Assembly: GCA_006503475.1 (NCBI GenBank)
Contig: RSEH01000088.1
Span: 96,382 to 160,381 of the forward strand
Reading direction: 5' to 3'
Length of the DNA stretch: 64,000 nt
DNA from: Stentor roeselii
Lineage: Eukaryota > Ciliophora > Heterotrichea > Heterotrichida > Stentoridae
Positions 29,439 to 40,400 of the stretch are shown one piece after another. Position 1 is the first letter of the stretch, and each line of letters begins with the position of its first letter. Made by a program: the position numbers and the translations under genes. The notes beneath the pieces are model-generated. The model ran no database searches and was not told where the DNA came from. It saw only the letters and a program-made list of their open reading frames with translations.

Positions 29439-32400
29439 ATGCTAATCCTATCATTTCTACTTTTAACCTCAAGTTCCTTAACAGTGACCCAGATACCTTC
29501 ACAAGGTTACCCATCAACTTCAACAATAGGTTCAGTCCTTCTTCTCCTGGAAGACTGTCTCTACACATTTGGAGGTTCATCAATGCCAGAAGTTTCAAAA
29601 GACTTCAAAAGATTCAACCTGACAACTTTAACCTGGTCAGAAATTCTTCCATCAAGCGAAGATTCTCCAAGCATGAGAAGCAATTCATTAGGTTTCTCCT
29701 ATAATCGAAAGTTATTTATTTTAGGAGGCAAGTCAGAATCGCTGATTTTATTCGACCTTTGGTCATTTGACCTTGAGTCAAACTCTTGGAGTTTAGTTAA
29801 AACAGAAGGACTTGTGCCTGTCGCGAGATTGAAAAGTTTGACTTGTGTCGAAAATGACTTTCTTTACCTGTTTGGAGGAGAGACTGTTCAAGGAAATGAC
29901 TTGAAATTGTATAAGTAAGGATTATGTAGACTTGACTTACTGTTGTTTGAATGGAGTGTAGTCACTGAATTGACTGAATTGAAAAGCTTCACGACGGGCT
30001 TTATGTTTAGTTTTAATCAGAATTTGTATATTTTTAGCAGCAAGGACAAGAAACTCTTTCTATTTGACCTTCAAAGTAACCTTCTCTCGCAAGTCCAAAT
30101 CACTGGAGATCTGCCGAGTTCCAGTCAGTACTTCGCCTTATTCAATGAAAACCTTTACATCTTTCCCAGCTCTTCAAACAAAGCCCTTAAAACCTGCACA
30201 ATAATCTCCCTTCATTCCCAAATATCTAAAAGTCACTCCTTCTCAATGACCAGTGACTTCAACACATTCACTCAAAGCAATTCATCTCTTTTTCTATTCA
30301 GCGAGTTATTTTCCGACACTATTTCAAACAGATTATGCGAAATAACTAAAAATGATTTGAAATTGAAAACAATTTCAGAAGATGTAAGTTATCCAAAAGC
30401 CCGAGCTTTCCACAGTTTAGAAAAATGTCGGAAATATCTTTGGCTTTATGGTGGATGTGCTTTTGAATCCTAGTAAGGCCTATTCAGCTTTAGTGATTCT
30501 TGGAAGTTCGACATTCAGAGTGAAAAATGGGAGATAATCACTAAAACAACAGGAAAACCTATGGGACGTTGTGCTCATAGCGTTTTGCCCTTGTTTGGAG
30601 ACTCCTTCGTGGTTTTTGGAGGAAAAAATAGTGATATCTACTTGAATGATGCTTATATTTACAATTTTTTGTCTAACTCTTGGACTGCCATCGGTCAGGA
30701 TCTGAGAATGCCTGGAAGGTCCTCGGCTTGTCTTTGTTTGGCTTATCCGATTATTTTCGTTCATGGAGGGATCAACTCGGAAGGAGTTCTTGCTGATCTT
30801 TGGAAGATTAGTCTACTTGACTCCAGCTTCACTGAAATTAAATTGGTTGGAATGGCACCGGCTCTTCATGGACATCAATGCGGCTTTGAATCTGGTGGTA
30901 CTTCTTATATTATTGTTTATACCGGCACTAATTCGAAACAAACACTGAATTTTTATACTTATAGAATAAATGTTGAGAGTGGAATAGTAGAAATTGTTGA
31001 AAATAATCCTGCTTTTGCTATTTCTTATACTAAAGTCATCAACATGACGAATTTCTCAGTATTAATCGGAGGATTCGACATGCAATCAGCAAGTAAAGAC
31101 CTTCAAATCCTCTACAAGAACAAATCAATCTCAACATTTTCCCTTCCAACATCACTAGCAGGTCACGGAGCAGTTCACAGTGGTAGATCGCTTTACATCC
31201 ACGGTGGAGTATTCAGCGTAGATTCAATAATAATCCCAAAAAAAGGAAGCAATCTTCTGCTAAAAATATCCTCCGAAGAATTCGACTGTAGTGGTGGTTT
31301 CAGCGGTTCAAACTGTGAAATCTGCGCAAAAGGTAGTTATTCAGAGTCTTTAAACTCAAAGACCTGCTCAAACTGCAGCAAAGGAACATATTCCTCTGAA
31401 GTTGGCCTGACCTTCCCCAACCAATGCCTGCCCTGCCCTTACGGAACCTTTCAAGACGAGGAAGGGCAGTCATCTTGTTACGACTGTAACCCGGCATCAG
31501 ACTGCAGGTTTAAAACGACGCATCCTAGAACAAGAAAAAACCCTGAAAGTGTTTCAAGTATACAACCAAGTGAATATGACAGTAAAGAAGACCAGGCAAG
31601 TTTCAGTAGTTCTATTTTGGTTTACTCTATTATTTCAATTATTTCTATTGTTTCTGTTTTTTACTTGATTAGACCGAAAAATCGAATATTTTTAAAAATT
31701 GACTTGTTTAAGAATAGACATGAAAAAAAAGCTACAACTTATGGAGGGTTTTTTTCTTGTGTTTTTTTGTTGATTGCTGTGATTTTTATTTGTTCTCCTG
31801 TGATTTTTTATAGAGTTTCTAATGTTTCAGAGACTAAAAAGCTTATACCCAGCTTGACCATGCAGAATAAAAGATTTGTTGCTGAGAAATGCTTGATTAA
31901 AACGACCTTGTTTGACTTTGCTGGAACTTGTGTTGTTAATTCTGAATGTAACTCGATTTTTTACGGGGGATACGGAGGCGCAACTGCTGAAAGTTCTGAA
32001 GGACCGATTTGTGAGGTAGAAGGCGATAACTGCATAATTTCTTACACTCTTTTTAATGTGGAATTCAGTGAAACCGGTTTTTTAAACATGACTGTCATTG
32101 ACGTGCAGGTGTATTCAACAGGGATTCAAGCTGAAATAACGATTTCTTCTTCATTACCTGGGAAAAACAATGAAAGTTTCATTAGTTTCTACCTGGAACC
32201 ACCGACAAACTACGCCATCAACGGTGCGAAACCTTCTTATATTTATATAAACCTCATACCTTCTGTAAAAAATAAACAGGTCTTCTTTACTGATAGTTCA
32301 AAATGGAAAGACGATGTAACTGGATATCATCTGACCTACCCAAAAATGCCAGAAATTGGAGAATATTCAGATTCTAAAAGGTAATAATTAAAAAGTATCA

Positions 32401-32753
32401 GTTCTTATAACTTTTTCAGATTTTCCATTGTTATTCAAAAGACTACTAATGTCATTGTCATTGAAAGATTAGAAAAAATGACACTTATCAACCTTTTAAG
32501 TGGAATTCTTGGAAGTATCGCTGGATTACTTGAACTTGTTGGAGGGTTTATGGAAGTTTCTGAGAAAAAAATTGAGAGGGTGAAGATGTTTTTGAGGAAT
32601 AGGGGATTTGTGAAGAAGTTGAAGAAGAAAAGAGTTAATTATATTGAGAATCAGCTTTTTGCAGGGAGTGAGATTAGAAATTATCTGGGAAGAGAGAAAG
32701 AGTCTTTAGACCAGACTTTTGATATGAAGAATTTAATTGGAGATACAGGGTGA
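29439..32753 (+). CDS. Kelch receptor E (array member 5)
   Basis: 1084 residues after removing introns at 29915-29929, 30473-30487, 32265-32279 and 32381-32395. Signal peptide MLILSFLLLTSSSLT; kelch blades (CLYTFGGSSMPE, KLFILGGKSES, FLYLFGGETVQG, YLWLYGGCAFES, SFVVFGGKNSD); Cys-rich stalk about 605-680 (CEICAKGSYSE, CSNCSKGTYSS, CLPCPYGTFQD); TM1 about 714-734; TM2 about 757-785; third hydrophobic segment about 997-1017 (LLSGILGSIAGLLELVG). The TM1-TM2 linker is about six residues shorter than in A to D and lacks the EEP element, keeping HEKKATTYGGFFS. It is the most diverged copy and ends in TGA. The 5-oxoprolinase gene starts 155 nt downstream. Confidence 0.87.
29915..29929 (+). other. 15-nt intron 1 of kelch gene E
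   Basis: gtaaggattatgtag, with in-frame stops. Removal gives KLYKLDLLLFEWSVV. Confidence 0.9.
30473..30487 (+). other. 15-nt intron 2 of kelch gene E
   Basis: gtaaggcctattcag, with in-frame stop. Removal gives GGCAFESYFSDSW. Confidence 0.9.
32265..32279 (+). other. Inferred 15-nt intron 3 of kelch gene E
   Basis: gtaaaaaataaacag, phase 0, a perfect match to the local intron style. It reads through as VKNKQ, so only the comparison with B and D reveals it. Confidence 0.65.
32381..32395 (+). other. 15-nt intron 4 of kelch gene E, AAG acceptor
   Basis: gtaataattaaaaag, with in-frame stop. Removal gives DSKSISSYNFFRF, exactly the length of the paralogues. A CAG six bases further on would make a 21-nt intron and drop two residues. 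Confidence 0.75.
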
Positions 32754-32908
32754 GTTATTCAATAAAGATTATTAAGGTTTAATCATTTTACCTAATAAAA
32801 TCTATTATTATCTTCAAAATCCCTAAAATTCAATAATCTTTTACTTTCATTATCAATATTAAACAACTAAAATCTCTTCTAAAACAATTTCAACTCCATT
32901 TCTAATAA

Positions 32909-35900
32909 ATGATCTCTGACTTCAAATTCTCAATAGACCGAGGAGGAACCTTTACCGACATCTACTGCGAGTATCTTTCAGGAAACTCGGCAGAAACCAT
33001 CGTCGAAAAACTACTGAGCAGTGACCCTACAAACTACTCAGACGCACCAACAGAAGGAATTCGCAGAATCCTCTCAAAAGTACTGAAAACTCCCCAGCCT
33101 TACCCTGTACGAACTGATTTAATCAAATCGATTCGAATGGGAACAACAGTCGCTACAAATGCTTTACTTGAACGAAAAGGGAAACCTTTTGCTTTAGTCA
33201 CATCAAAAGGCTTCCAAGACCTGCTTTTGATTGGGAATCAGTCACGTCCGTCGATATTTAGTTTGAATATTAATCGAGGAGAGAAATTGTTTTCAGAAGT
33301 TGTGGAAATTGATGAGAGAGTGCAGATCTTGAAGGAAGCACAACCTGGAGCAGTTCAAGGAACTACTGGAGAATATTTTAAGGTGCTTAGGCCTATCGAC
33401 GAGTTAAAAGTAGCCGAATCACTTTCCAAAGTCCTCAAAAAAGGTATAAACACTCTAGCAATTTCCTTATTACATTCCTACTCCTTCACCGACCACGAGC
33501 GAAAAGTATCAGAAATCGGTAAATCCTTAGGTTTCAGTTACATTTCCCTATCAAGTGAAGTAATGCCAATGTTCAAGTACTTACCTCGAATGTCAACAGT
33601 TTGCATAGACGCTTACTTGACTCCCGTCCTTCAAGAGTACATAAATCAATTCCGTCAAGGATTCGATTCAAACTTCAACAGCATCGAAGTCTTATTCATG
33701 CAATCAGACGGAGGCCTATGCGAGATGAAAAGTTTCCTCGGTTCCAAATCAATTCTTTCAGGACCCGCAGGAGGAGTCGTCGGGTACTCGACCTGCGCAG
33801 CGCCTCCAGTCATCGGCTTCGACATGGGGGGGACTTCAACAGACGTCTCAAGGTTCGACGGAAATTTTTGCCATGTCTTCGAAACAGAAATCTCTTCTGT
33901 AAGCATTCAAGGCTCACATCTCGACATTCAAACAGTTGCAGCAGGTGGCGGCTCTCGCTTATTTTATAGAAGCGGACTTTTCACTGTTGGACCTGAATCC
34001 AGTGGAGCCTTTCCAGGGCCAGTCTGTTACAGAAATTCAGGATTTTTAAGCATTACTGACGCGAATTTAATACTTGGAAGAATCAGGTCTGAACTTTTTC
34101 CTGCAATTTTTGGACCTGGGAAAAATTTAATGCTGGATTTGAAGGAGGCTGAAAAGGAATTTGAAAAAGTTCAAAAGGAAATTTTTTTGGATTTGGGGGA
34201 ATTTAAGAGTATTTATGAAATTGCTTATGGGTTTGTTAAAGTTGCGAATGAGACTATGTGTAGACCGATTAGGGAAATCACTTCGGCTAAAGGATTTGAT
34301 CCTGCTGGTCATGTTTTGGCTTGCTTTGGAGGAGCGGCTGGACAACATGCTTGTGATATTGCGAGGAATTTGGGAATTAGGAAAATTGTGGTTCATAGGT
34401 TTTCTGGGATTCTTAGCGCTTTTGGACTTGGACTTGCTGATTTAACTTATGAGGTTGTTAGAGCTACTAAGATTGTTTTAGTCGAAGGGATGGAAGGGGT
34501 TATTGAAGAGATTATTGAGGAGAATAAGAGAAAAATCCAATCAGAGTTCACTCCATCAGTTCCAAAAATCGACTACAAATCATTCCTTCACATCCGTTTC
34601 GCAGGAAGTGACACAAGCCTTCCAATCCTCTACGATTCAAGCATTTCAAAAGCAATAACCCAATTCAAACAAGACTACCTTCGCGAGTTCGGTTTTCTTT
34701 TATCATCTCGAGACCTTCTATGCGACAGCATTCGACTTCTAGCAATAGGAAAAGCTTCAATTTCTCCAAATCAAGCAAATCCTCCATCATCTCTTCCCAT
34801 CATTCAAAGCGAAGTCCCAGTTTTCTTCGAAATCAACGAAAAAATAATAAACCTTCCAACAAAAGTCTTCAAATTCAACGACCTTCCAAAAAACTTTAAA
34901 ATCCAAGGCCCATCTTTGATAGTAAACGAAATATCCTGCATAGTTCTCGATCCAGACAGTATCGGATTCATAAACGACGAGGGTAACCTAGAAATTACTT
35001 TAAACTCTTTAGAAAAACCAAAGATTAACCCTTGTATTAAAGACACAGTCCTTCTTTCCTTATTCGCCCATCGTTTTATGAGCATTGCTGAACAAATGGG
35101 CAGAACTCTTCAAAGAACTTCGATTTCAACGAATATTAAAGAACGACTTGATTATTCCTGCGCGATTTTCAGTAATGATGGAAGTCTCGTCGCCAATGCC
35201 CCTCATTTGCCTGTTCATCTTGGGTCCATGCAGGAGGCGGTTAAGAAGCAAATTGAATTCCACCCTGAATGGAAAGACGGAGAAGTCATGTGTTCCAATC
35301 ATCCCCAGGCAGGAGGCTCTCATTTGCCTGATATCACTGTCATCACTCCTGTCTTCTCTCAAGGAAAAATCGTCTTCTTCGTTGCAAGTCGCGGGCATCA
35401 TGCTGACATCGGCGGAGTCACCCCCGGGTCAATGCCGCCCTTTTCAAAAAGACTTGACGAAGAAGGCGTCGCTATTCTTTCTATGAAACTCGTTGAAAAT
35501 GGAGAGTTTCAAGAAAAAATTGTTAGAGAAGTCTTCGCTAAGAGTAGATGTCTTGAAGATAACCTTAGTGACCTCAAAGCTCAGACTTCTGCGAATAAAA
35601 AAGGAATTTCACTTATTTCTGAATTGATTGAAGAGTATTCGTTAGATGTCGTCTTGGCTTACATGAAGTTCATTCAAGAAGCTGCAAGGGTCAGTGTTGA
35701 GGACTTGTTGATGAAGACTTTTAATGAAAAAGGTGAAATGAAGGCTAAGGACTTTTTAGATGACGGGACGAAAATCAAGTTAAAAATTTTGATTAACAAA
35801 AAATCTGCTGTTTTTGATTTTAGTGGAACTGGTCAACAAGTGATGAGTAATTTGAATAGTCCTCCTGCTGTTGTCAAGTCAGCAATTCTTTACTGTCTTC

Positions 35901-36568
35901 GATGTTTAGTCGGTAGTGACATTCCTCTTAATCAAGGATGTATGGACCCGATTACTGTGATTCTTCCTGAGAACTCTATTTTAAGTCCTTCTGGTGAAGC
36001 AGCTGTTGTAGGAGGTAATGTTTTGACCTCTCAGAGGATTACTGATGTTATTTTTAAAGCTTTTCAATCTTGTGCAGCGTCGCAAGGATGTATGAATAAT
36101 TTGACTTTTGGAAATGAAGACTTTGGCTTCTATGAAACTATTGCTGGAGGAGCTGGGGCTGGAAATGGTTGGAATGGAGAAAGTGCTGTTCATACTCATA
36201 TGACGAATACTCGTATCACTGATGTTGAAATCATGGAAAGACGGTACCCTGTCATTGTTAATAGGTTTCAAATCAGAAGGAATAGTGGAGGAAAAGGAAA
36301 GTTTAGAGGAGGAGATGGAGTTGTTAGGGAAATTCAGTTCTTGGCTAGAATGCAGGTTGGGATTTTAAGTGAACGAAGAGCGTTTAGACCGTATGGGATG
36401 GGCGGAGGAAAACCGGGGAAAAGAGGAAAGAATTTTTTGGTTAAAGATGGAATTGAGGTCAATATTGGGGGGAAGAATCTCTGTGACGTCCAAAATGGTG
36501 ATAGGATTATTATTTATACTCCTGGAGGTGGAGGATATGGTGCTGAAGATAATCAAGAAACTTCATAA
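32909..36568 (+). CDS. OPLAH: 5-oxoprolinase (ATP-hydrolysing)
   Basis: 1219 residues, a full-length fused enzyme (animal forms are about 1290). It cleaves 5-oxo-L-proline to glutamate using ATP, in the gamma-glutamyl (glutathione) cycle in the cytosol. The HyuA-like half (about 1-700) opens with FSIDRGGTFTDIYCEY and has MGTTVATNALLERKGKP, SGPAGGVVGYS and GFDMGGTSTDVSRFDG. The HyuB-like half (about 715-1215) has RTSISTNIKERLDYSCAIF, NHPQAGGSHLPDITVITPVF, SRGHHADIGGVTPGSMPP and VNRFQIRRNSGGKGKFRGGDG. No intron interrupts it. Codon third positions switch from G/T to C/A abruptly near 33405 and 34530 without affecting the protein. Confidence 0.95.
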   Translation: MISDFKFSIDRGGTFTDIYCEYLSGNSAETIVEKLLSSDPTNYSDAPTEGIRRILSKVLKTPQPYPVRTDLIKSIRMGTTVATNALLERKGKPFALVTSKGFQDLLLIGNQSRPSIFSLNINRGEKLFSEVVEIDERVQILKEAQPGAVQGTTGEYFKVLRPIDELKVAESLSKVLKKGINTLAISLLHSYSFTDHERKVSEIGKSLGFSYISLSSEVMPMFKYLPRMSTVCIDAYLTPVLQEYINQFRQGFDSNFNSIEVLFMQSDGGLCEMKSFLGSKSILSGPAGGVVGYSTCAAPPVIGFDMGGTSTDVSRFDGNFCHVFETEISSVSIQGSHLDIQTVAAGGGSRLFYRSGLFTVGPESSGAFPGPVCYRNSGFLSITDANLILGRIRSELFPAIFGPGKNLMLDLKEAEKEFEKVQKEIFLDLGEFKSIYEIAYGFVKVANETMCRPIREITSAKGFDPAGHVLACFGGAAGQHACDIARNLGIRKIVVHRFSGILSAFGLGLADLTYEVVRATKIVLVEGMEGVIEEIIEENKRKIQSEFTPSVPKIDYKSFLHIRFAGSDTSLPILYDSSISKAITQFKQDYLREFGFLLSSRDLLCDSIRLLAIGKASISPNQANPPSSLPIIQSEVPVFFEINEKIINLPTKVFKFNDLPKNFKIQGPSLIVNEISCIVLDPDSIGFINDEGNLEITLNSLEKPKINPCIKDTVLLSLFAHRFMSIAEQMGRTLQRTSISTNIKERLDYSCAIFSNDGSLVANAPHLPVHLGSMQEAVKKQIEFHPEWKDGEVMCSNHPQAGGSHLPDITVITPVFSQGKIVFFVASRGHHADIGGVTPGSMPPFSKRLDEEGVAILSMKLVENGEFQEKIVREVFAKSRCLEDNLSDLKAQTSANKKGISLISELIEEYSLDVVLAYMKFIQEAARVSVEDLLMKTFNEKGEMKAKDFLDDGTKIKLKILINKKSAVFDFSGTGQQVMSNLNSPPAVVKSAILYCLRCLVGSDIPLNQGCMDPITVILPENSILSPSGEAAVVGGNVLTSQRITDVIFKAFQSCAASQGCMNNLTFGNEDFGFYETIAGGAGAGNGWNGESAVHTHMTNTRITDVEIMERRYPVIVNRFQIRRNSGGKGKFRGGDGVVREIQFLARMQVGILSERRAFRPYGMGGGKPGKRGKNFLVKDGIEVNIGGKNLCDVQNGDRIIIYTPGGGGYGAEDNQETS

Positions 36569-37412
36569 TAGTTAGCAGGAATTGAATGATAGGATTTTCT
36601 ATATCGAACTCTTTCTGAAATATTTTGCAGTTTAATATTTAAGTGCTTTAATAGCATACTTATAATTCTATTCACGCTAGGATAATTAAATATTAATGAT
36701 CTCTTATTCAAAATCAATTTGTTGAAAGTAACCCAAATAAAATTCAATCTAGTTACAGTTTATAGAATGTAAGATAAATTTTGAAATTTCAATGTATTTA
36801 TATCTTGGATTCTTTGTTCATTAATTTTAAGATCATTAAAAAAGCTTAAATAATTTCAGAAAAGAAATCATAGGTAGCACCTTCCTCTGCAAAATTTCTG
36901 TTAGAATGATGATATGCTGATCAAATTATGATTCTAATAACCATGGCTTCAGATGTTAGATTACAAGATTAAATTAAAAAAATTCTATAAAGCTAACTCT
37001 TGAACTCATGTAGCTTTAATCAGGTATTACAACTATTTTCAATATATAAATTCTCTAAATGGCTTTAATAATATGGCTTCAAACGATGCAATAAAGAAGC
37101 TCAAGGTAGTTTCTTCTTCTCTAAGCCTAAAATGGCTGCTCCTACTTAACGAGTAAGTACAGTTAATCCTTATAAATCAAAAAATATCTATTAAAACAAT
37201 CCAGCTCTCCTTTTTAAATATAAAACACTTCAATATTTAAAATTCTTACTTGATATTAAAGGATGGAACTAGCGAAATACGGCTTCAATATTTTGAGAAG
37301 ATTTTAGAATGAATAGGTAATTAGAAGAATGAATTAATACTTTCAGATTAGTTTGAGTAAGATTTTAGTTTTAGATGGAAAAGTTTAAATTAAGTAGGCA
37401 TCCCGGTAATAA
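36569..37412. other. Intergenic region upstream of ASH coiled-coil gene
   Basis: 844 nt, A+T-rich, no ORF. The motif GGCTTCA recurs near 36943, 37075 and 37281, twice preceded by AT; I cannot assign a role. It should contain the promoter of the coiled-coil gene. Confidence 0.5.
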
Positions 37413-40400
37413 ATGAAAAACAGTGGACAAAGAATACTCGTTAGTCCTGATGAAATCTTGATTGATTCACTTGATATTGGAAAACCCTTCGTTGAGACTG
37501 TACAATTGACTAATACCTTGTCAGTTCCGGTCAATATCGACATATCCGCTCAAACAAGTTCAGACCGAAAGCACGAAATCATCCCATCCTCACTAAGACT
37601 ATCCCCTCGAGAAACCCTTCCAATAACAATAAAATCAACCCTCTCAAAATACCCAAGAATCGGTTACTACATCCGAGACGTAGTCCAGCTAAAAAGTGAC
37701 TACTTCACAGAAAAGTTTTACATAAGCATAAAGCCAAAAACTTATTCAAAATCCTTTCAAGAAAGTTCAAATTCCCATAAAAAAATCGAAAAACTCGAAG
37801 ATGAAATCCGTGCTTACGACGAAGAAATCGAAAGTTTACATGAAAAATTCTTAGAAAAAAGCCATGCCGAGAATGAAATGAGTCGACTAAGTAAAGAAAA
37901 CAGCGAACTTAAAACAGCTCTTGATGAAGCCCATCGAGGAAGTCACTATTCTCAGAAAATGAACGATTTATATAAAGAAAAAGCCAGTGTCGAGCAAATC
38001 GTTGAAATGAGACTTTTAGAAGAAAAAGAAAGAAATGATAGAAAAAATGCTAAAGTTTTGCAGGTTTTAAAGCAAAAGGATGAAGTCATTCAAGAAAGAG
38101 AGAAAAATGTTGAAAGGCTTAATGAAAAAATCGCTGAATTACATGATAAACTTTTTAATGCGAAGAAAGATATTGAAAAGTTGAGAGGTGTTGAAGAATC
38201 GACTGAAGAAATGGAAAAAACTGTTCAGGATCAACAGAATTTAATTGAAGAACTCAAAATGCAGATTAAGTCTTTTAAGGAAATGCAAAAAATTAATGAG
38301 GAACTTAAAAAAAAAGTGGAAAAAAGTGAAGATCTGGTAAAGGAAATGAGAGAAGAAAATCATCGATTGAAAAATCGGGAACAGGGGATTTTAAGTCTTT
38401 CTACTGTGCAAGAAATGGTGAAAAATAGGAATGAGGCTTTGAATTCGGAAAAAGATTTAATTATTTCTGATCTTCGAGCGAAGGTTAGGTCGCAGTCGAA
38501 TTTTATTGAGATGATTCTTAGCACATCACAATCGCATCAAGCTATCCTATCCAAACTTCTCTCCCTCGAATCCGAAAACCAGCACCTCTGCGCTCAACTA
38601 GCAGGTATCTCGATACCATCCAAACCTCCCCAAATCTCAAATCCAGAAGCTTTAGAATTCGAGCTTTCGCTAAAAAACCAAGAAATAATATCCCTTCAAA
38701 ACCAGATCTTATCTCTATCAAAAAATTCTCAATCAGACTCAGTCCAAATCTTACTTCTTTCCGAGCAATCAAAAAATTCCTCTCTTCAAAAAACCATCAA
38801 CGAGCAAAGCGAGTTGATAACAACTTTAGAAGCAAGTAACAAAGACCTTCAAAGCCAGCTAAACAACTTGCTTCAAGGTGCAAACAGCGAGGCCTTCATT
38901 CAAAGTCTTGCATCTCAAACCCAACTCGTAAGTCGTCTTAATTCACGACTGATGCAATTGAAAGACCGAGAAGAGCAAGCTTTGAAAAAACTTTCAGAAA
39001 GTGAAGAACTTATCAAAAAACTTAAAAAAGTCGTAAATTTCGAAGAAATCCCGAAAAAATCAGTCAAAAGTACCTCAGTGCAAGTTGAGGACTTGAATGA
39101 AGGCCAAGAAGGGTTGAATCTTTGGGATACTCTTGAAAAAATGAGGTATCAAAGAAAAATCGCTGAACTTGATCGAGAAACTTGTGACTTACATGACAAG
39201 TTTTATGAGAAAGTTAAGGAAAATCATTTGATTGTTGAAGAGTTTTCAAGGGTTCAAGTTGAAAAAGTTGAAGATTCTGTAAAAGTTCAGAAGGAAGTCT
39301 TGGAATTGAATGAAAAGGGAGAATTGATGCATCAGGAAATTAATTATCTTAGAAATACTCTTAGGGATGTTGAAAGTACTGCTCAGGACTTGAGAGATAA
39401 GAAAAGAAATTTGGAAATGCAGAATTTGGGTATGGATAATTATTATAAAGGAGTTATTGCTGAGTTTGAAGGTGAAATTCGAGAATTTAAATTGGAAATC
39501 GCACTTAAAGAGTCTTGTCTTCAGGAAAGAACTGCTCAAGTTGCTATTTTAATGGAGAATATAGAAGGTAGTTCAGAAAGAGAAGAACTTTTAATTAAAC
39601 TTTCTCATTTTAAAGCTGTTGAAGGCAGTTTAAACCGTAAAATAATCGAACTCAAGGCAATAAATCAAGACCTGTCATCTAATCTCTCCCAAGAATCCAA
39701 AACCACAGACTCCTTAAAAGAAAAACTTGAAAACCAAAGAAATTTAATAGAAAACCAAGAAAAAACCATACAAAACTTACAAGAAAACATAGAAGACTTA
39801 AAAAATCAGCTAAAATCAAAAATTTCTGAAATTTCCATTCTTTCAGTTTCACTTTCTCGTAACAAAGACTCTGAAAAAGAACTAAAAAATCGCATCGAAA
39901 TTTACACCCAACGCATTAACCAGCTTCAAAAGTCTTTTTCTTCTGACCTGGTGAAAGAAAGAGAAGCTTTTCAAGAAGAACTCATGAGAATCAGGGAAGA
40001 AGCAGAACCTTTCGACTTCGAACTTAACTTTCACAGGCCGCTTATAAAGTCAATCAACAATTTAATGATTTCATTGAACACTTCTAAATTAACTTCTGTT
40101 GAATTTAATGAAAAAATCAAAGAATTAATATTAGAAGGCGATAAACAACTTTTTGAATACCAGAAAAAAATCAAAGAACTTGAATTTTCAATTAAAAACA
40201 ACGAATTTTTCAGGTTTCTCGACCCGGATAATATTGAATTAGTTCAAAAAATGAAAACCTTGATTTTTGAGCTAAGTTCCGAACTCGAGATCTGCAAAAA
40301 TCCTAAAAATATGCCAAATCCTGAAATTTACTCAAAAAGAATAAAACTTTTAGAAAGTGAACTTCAAGAACGAACTTCATTAGTCTGTCAGTTGGAGTCA

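Noticed and set aside
14536-32753. Kelch genes as pseudogenes with many in-frame stops
   Set aside because: Nearly every interruption lies inside a 15-nt GT..AG segment whose removal restores alignment with the paralogues; no frameshift is needed and all five read to full length.
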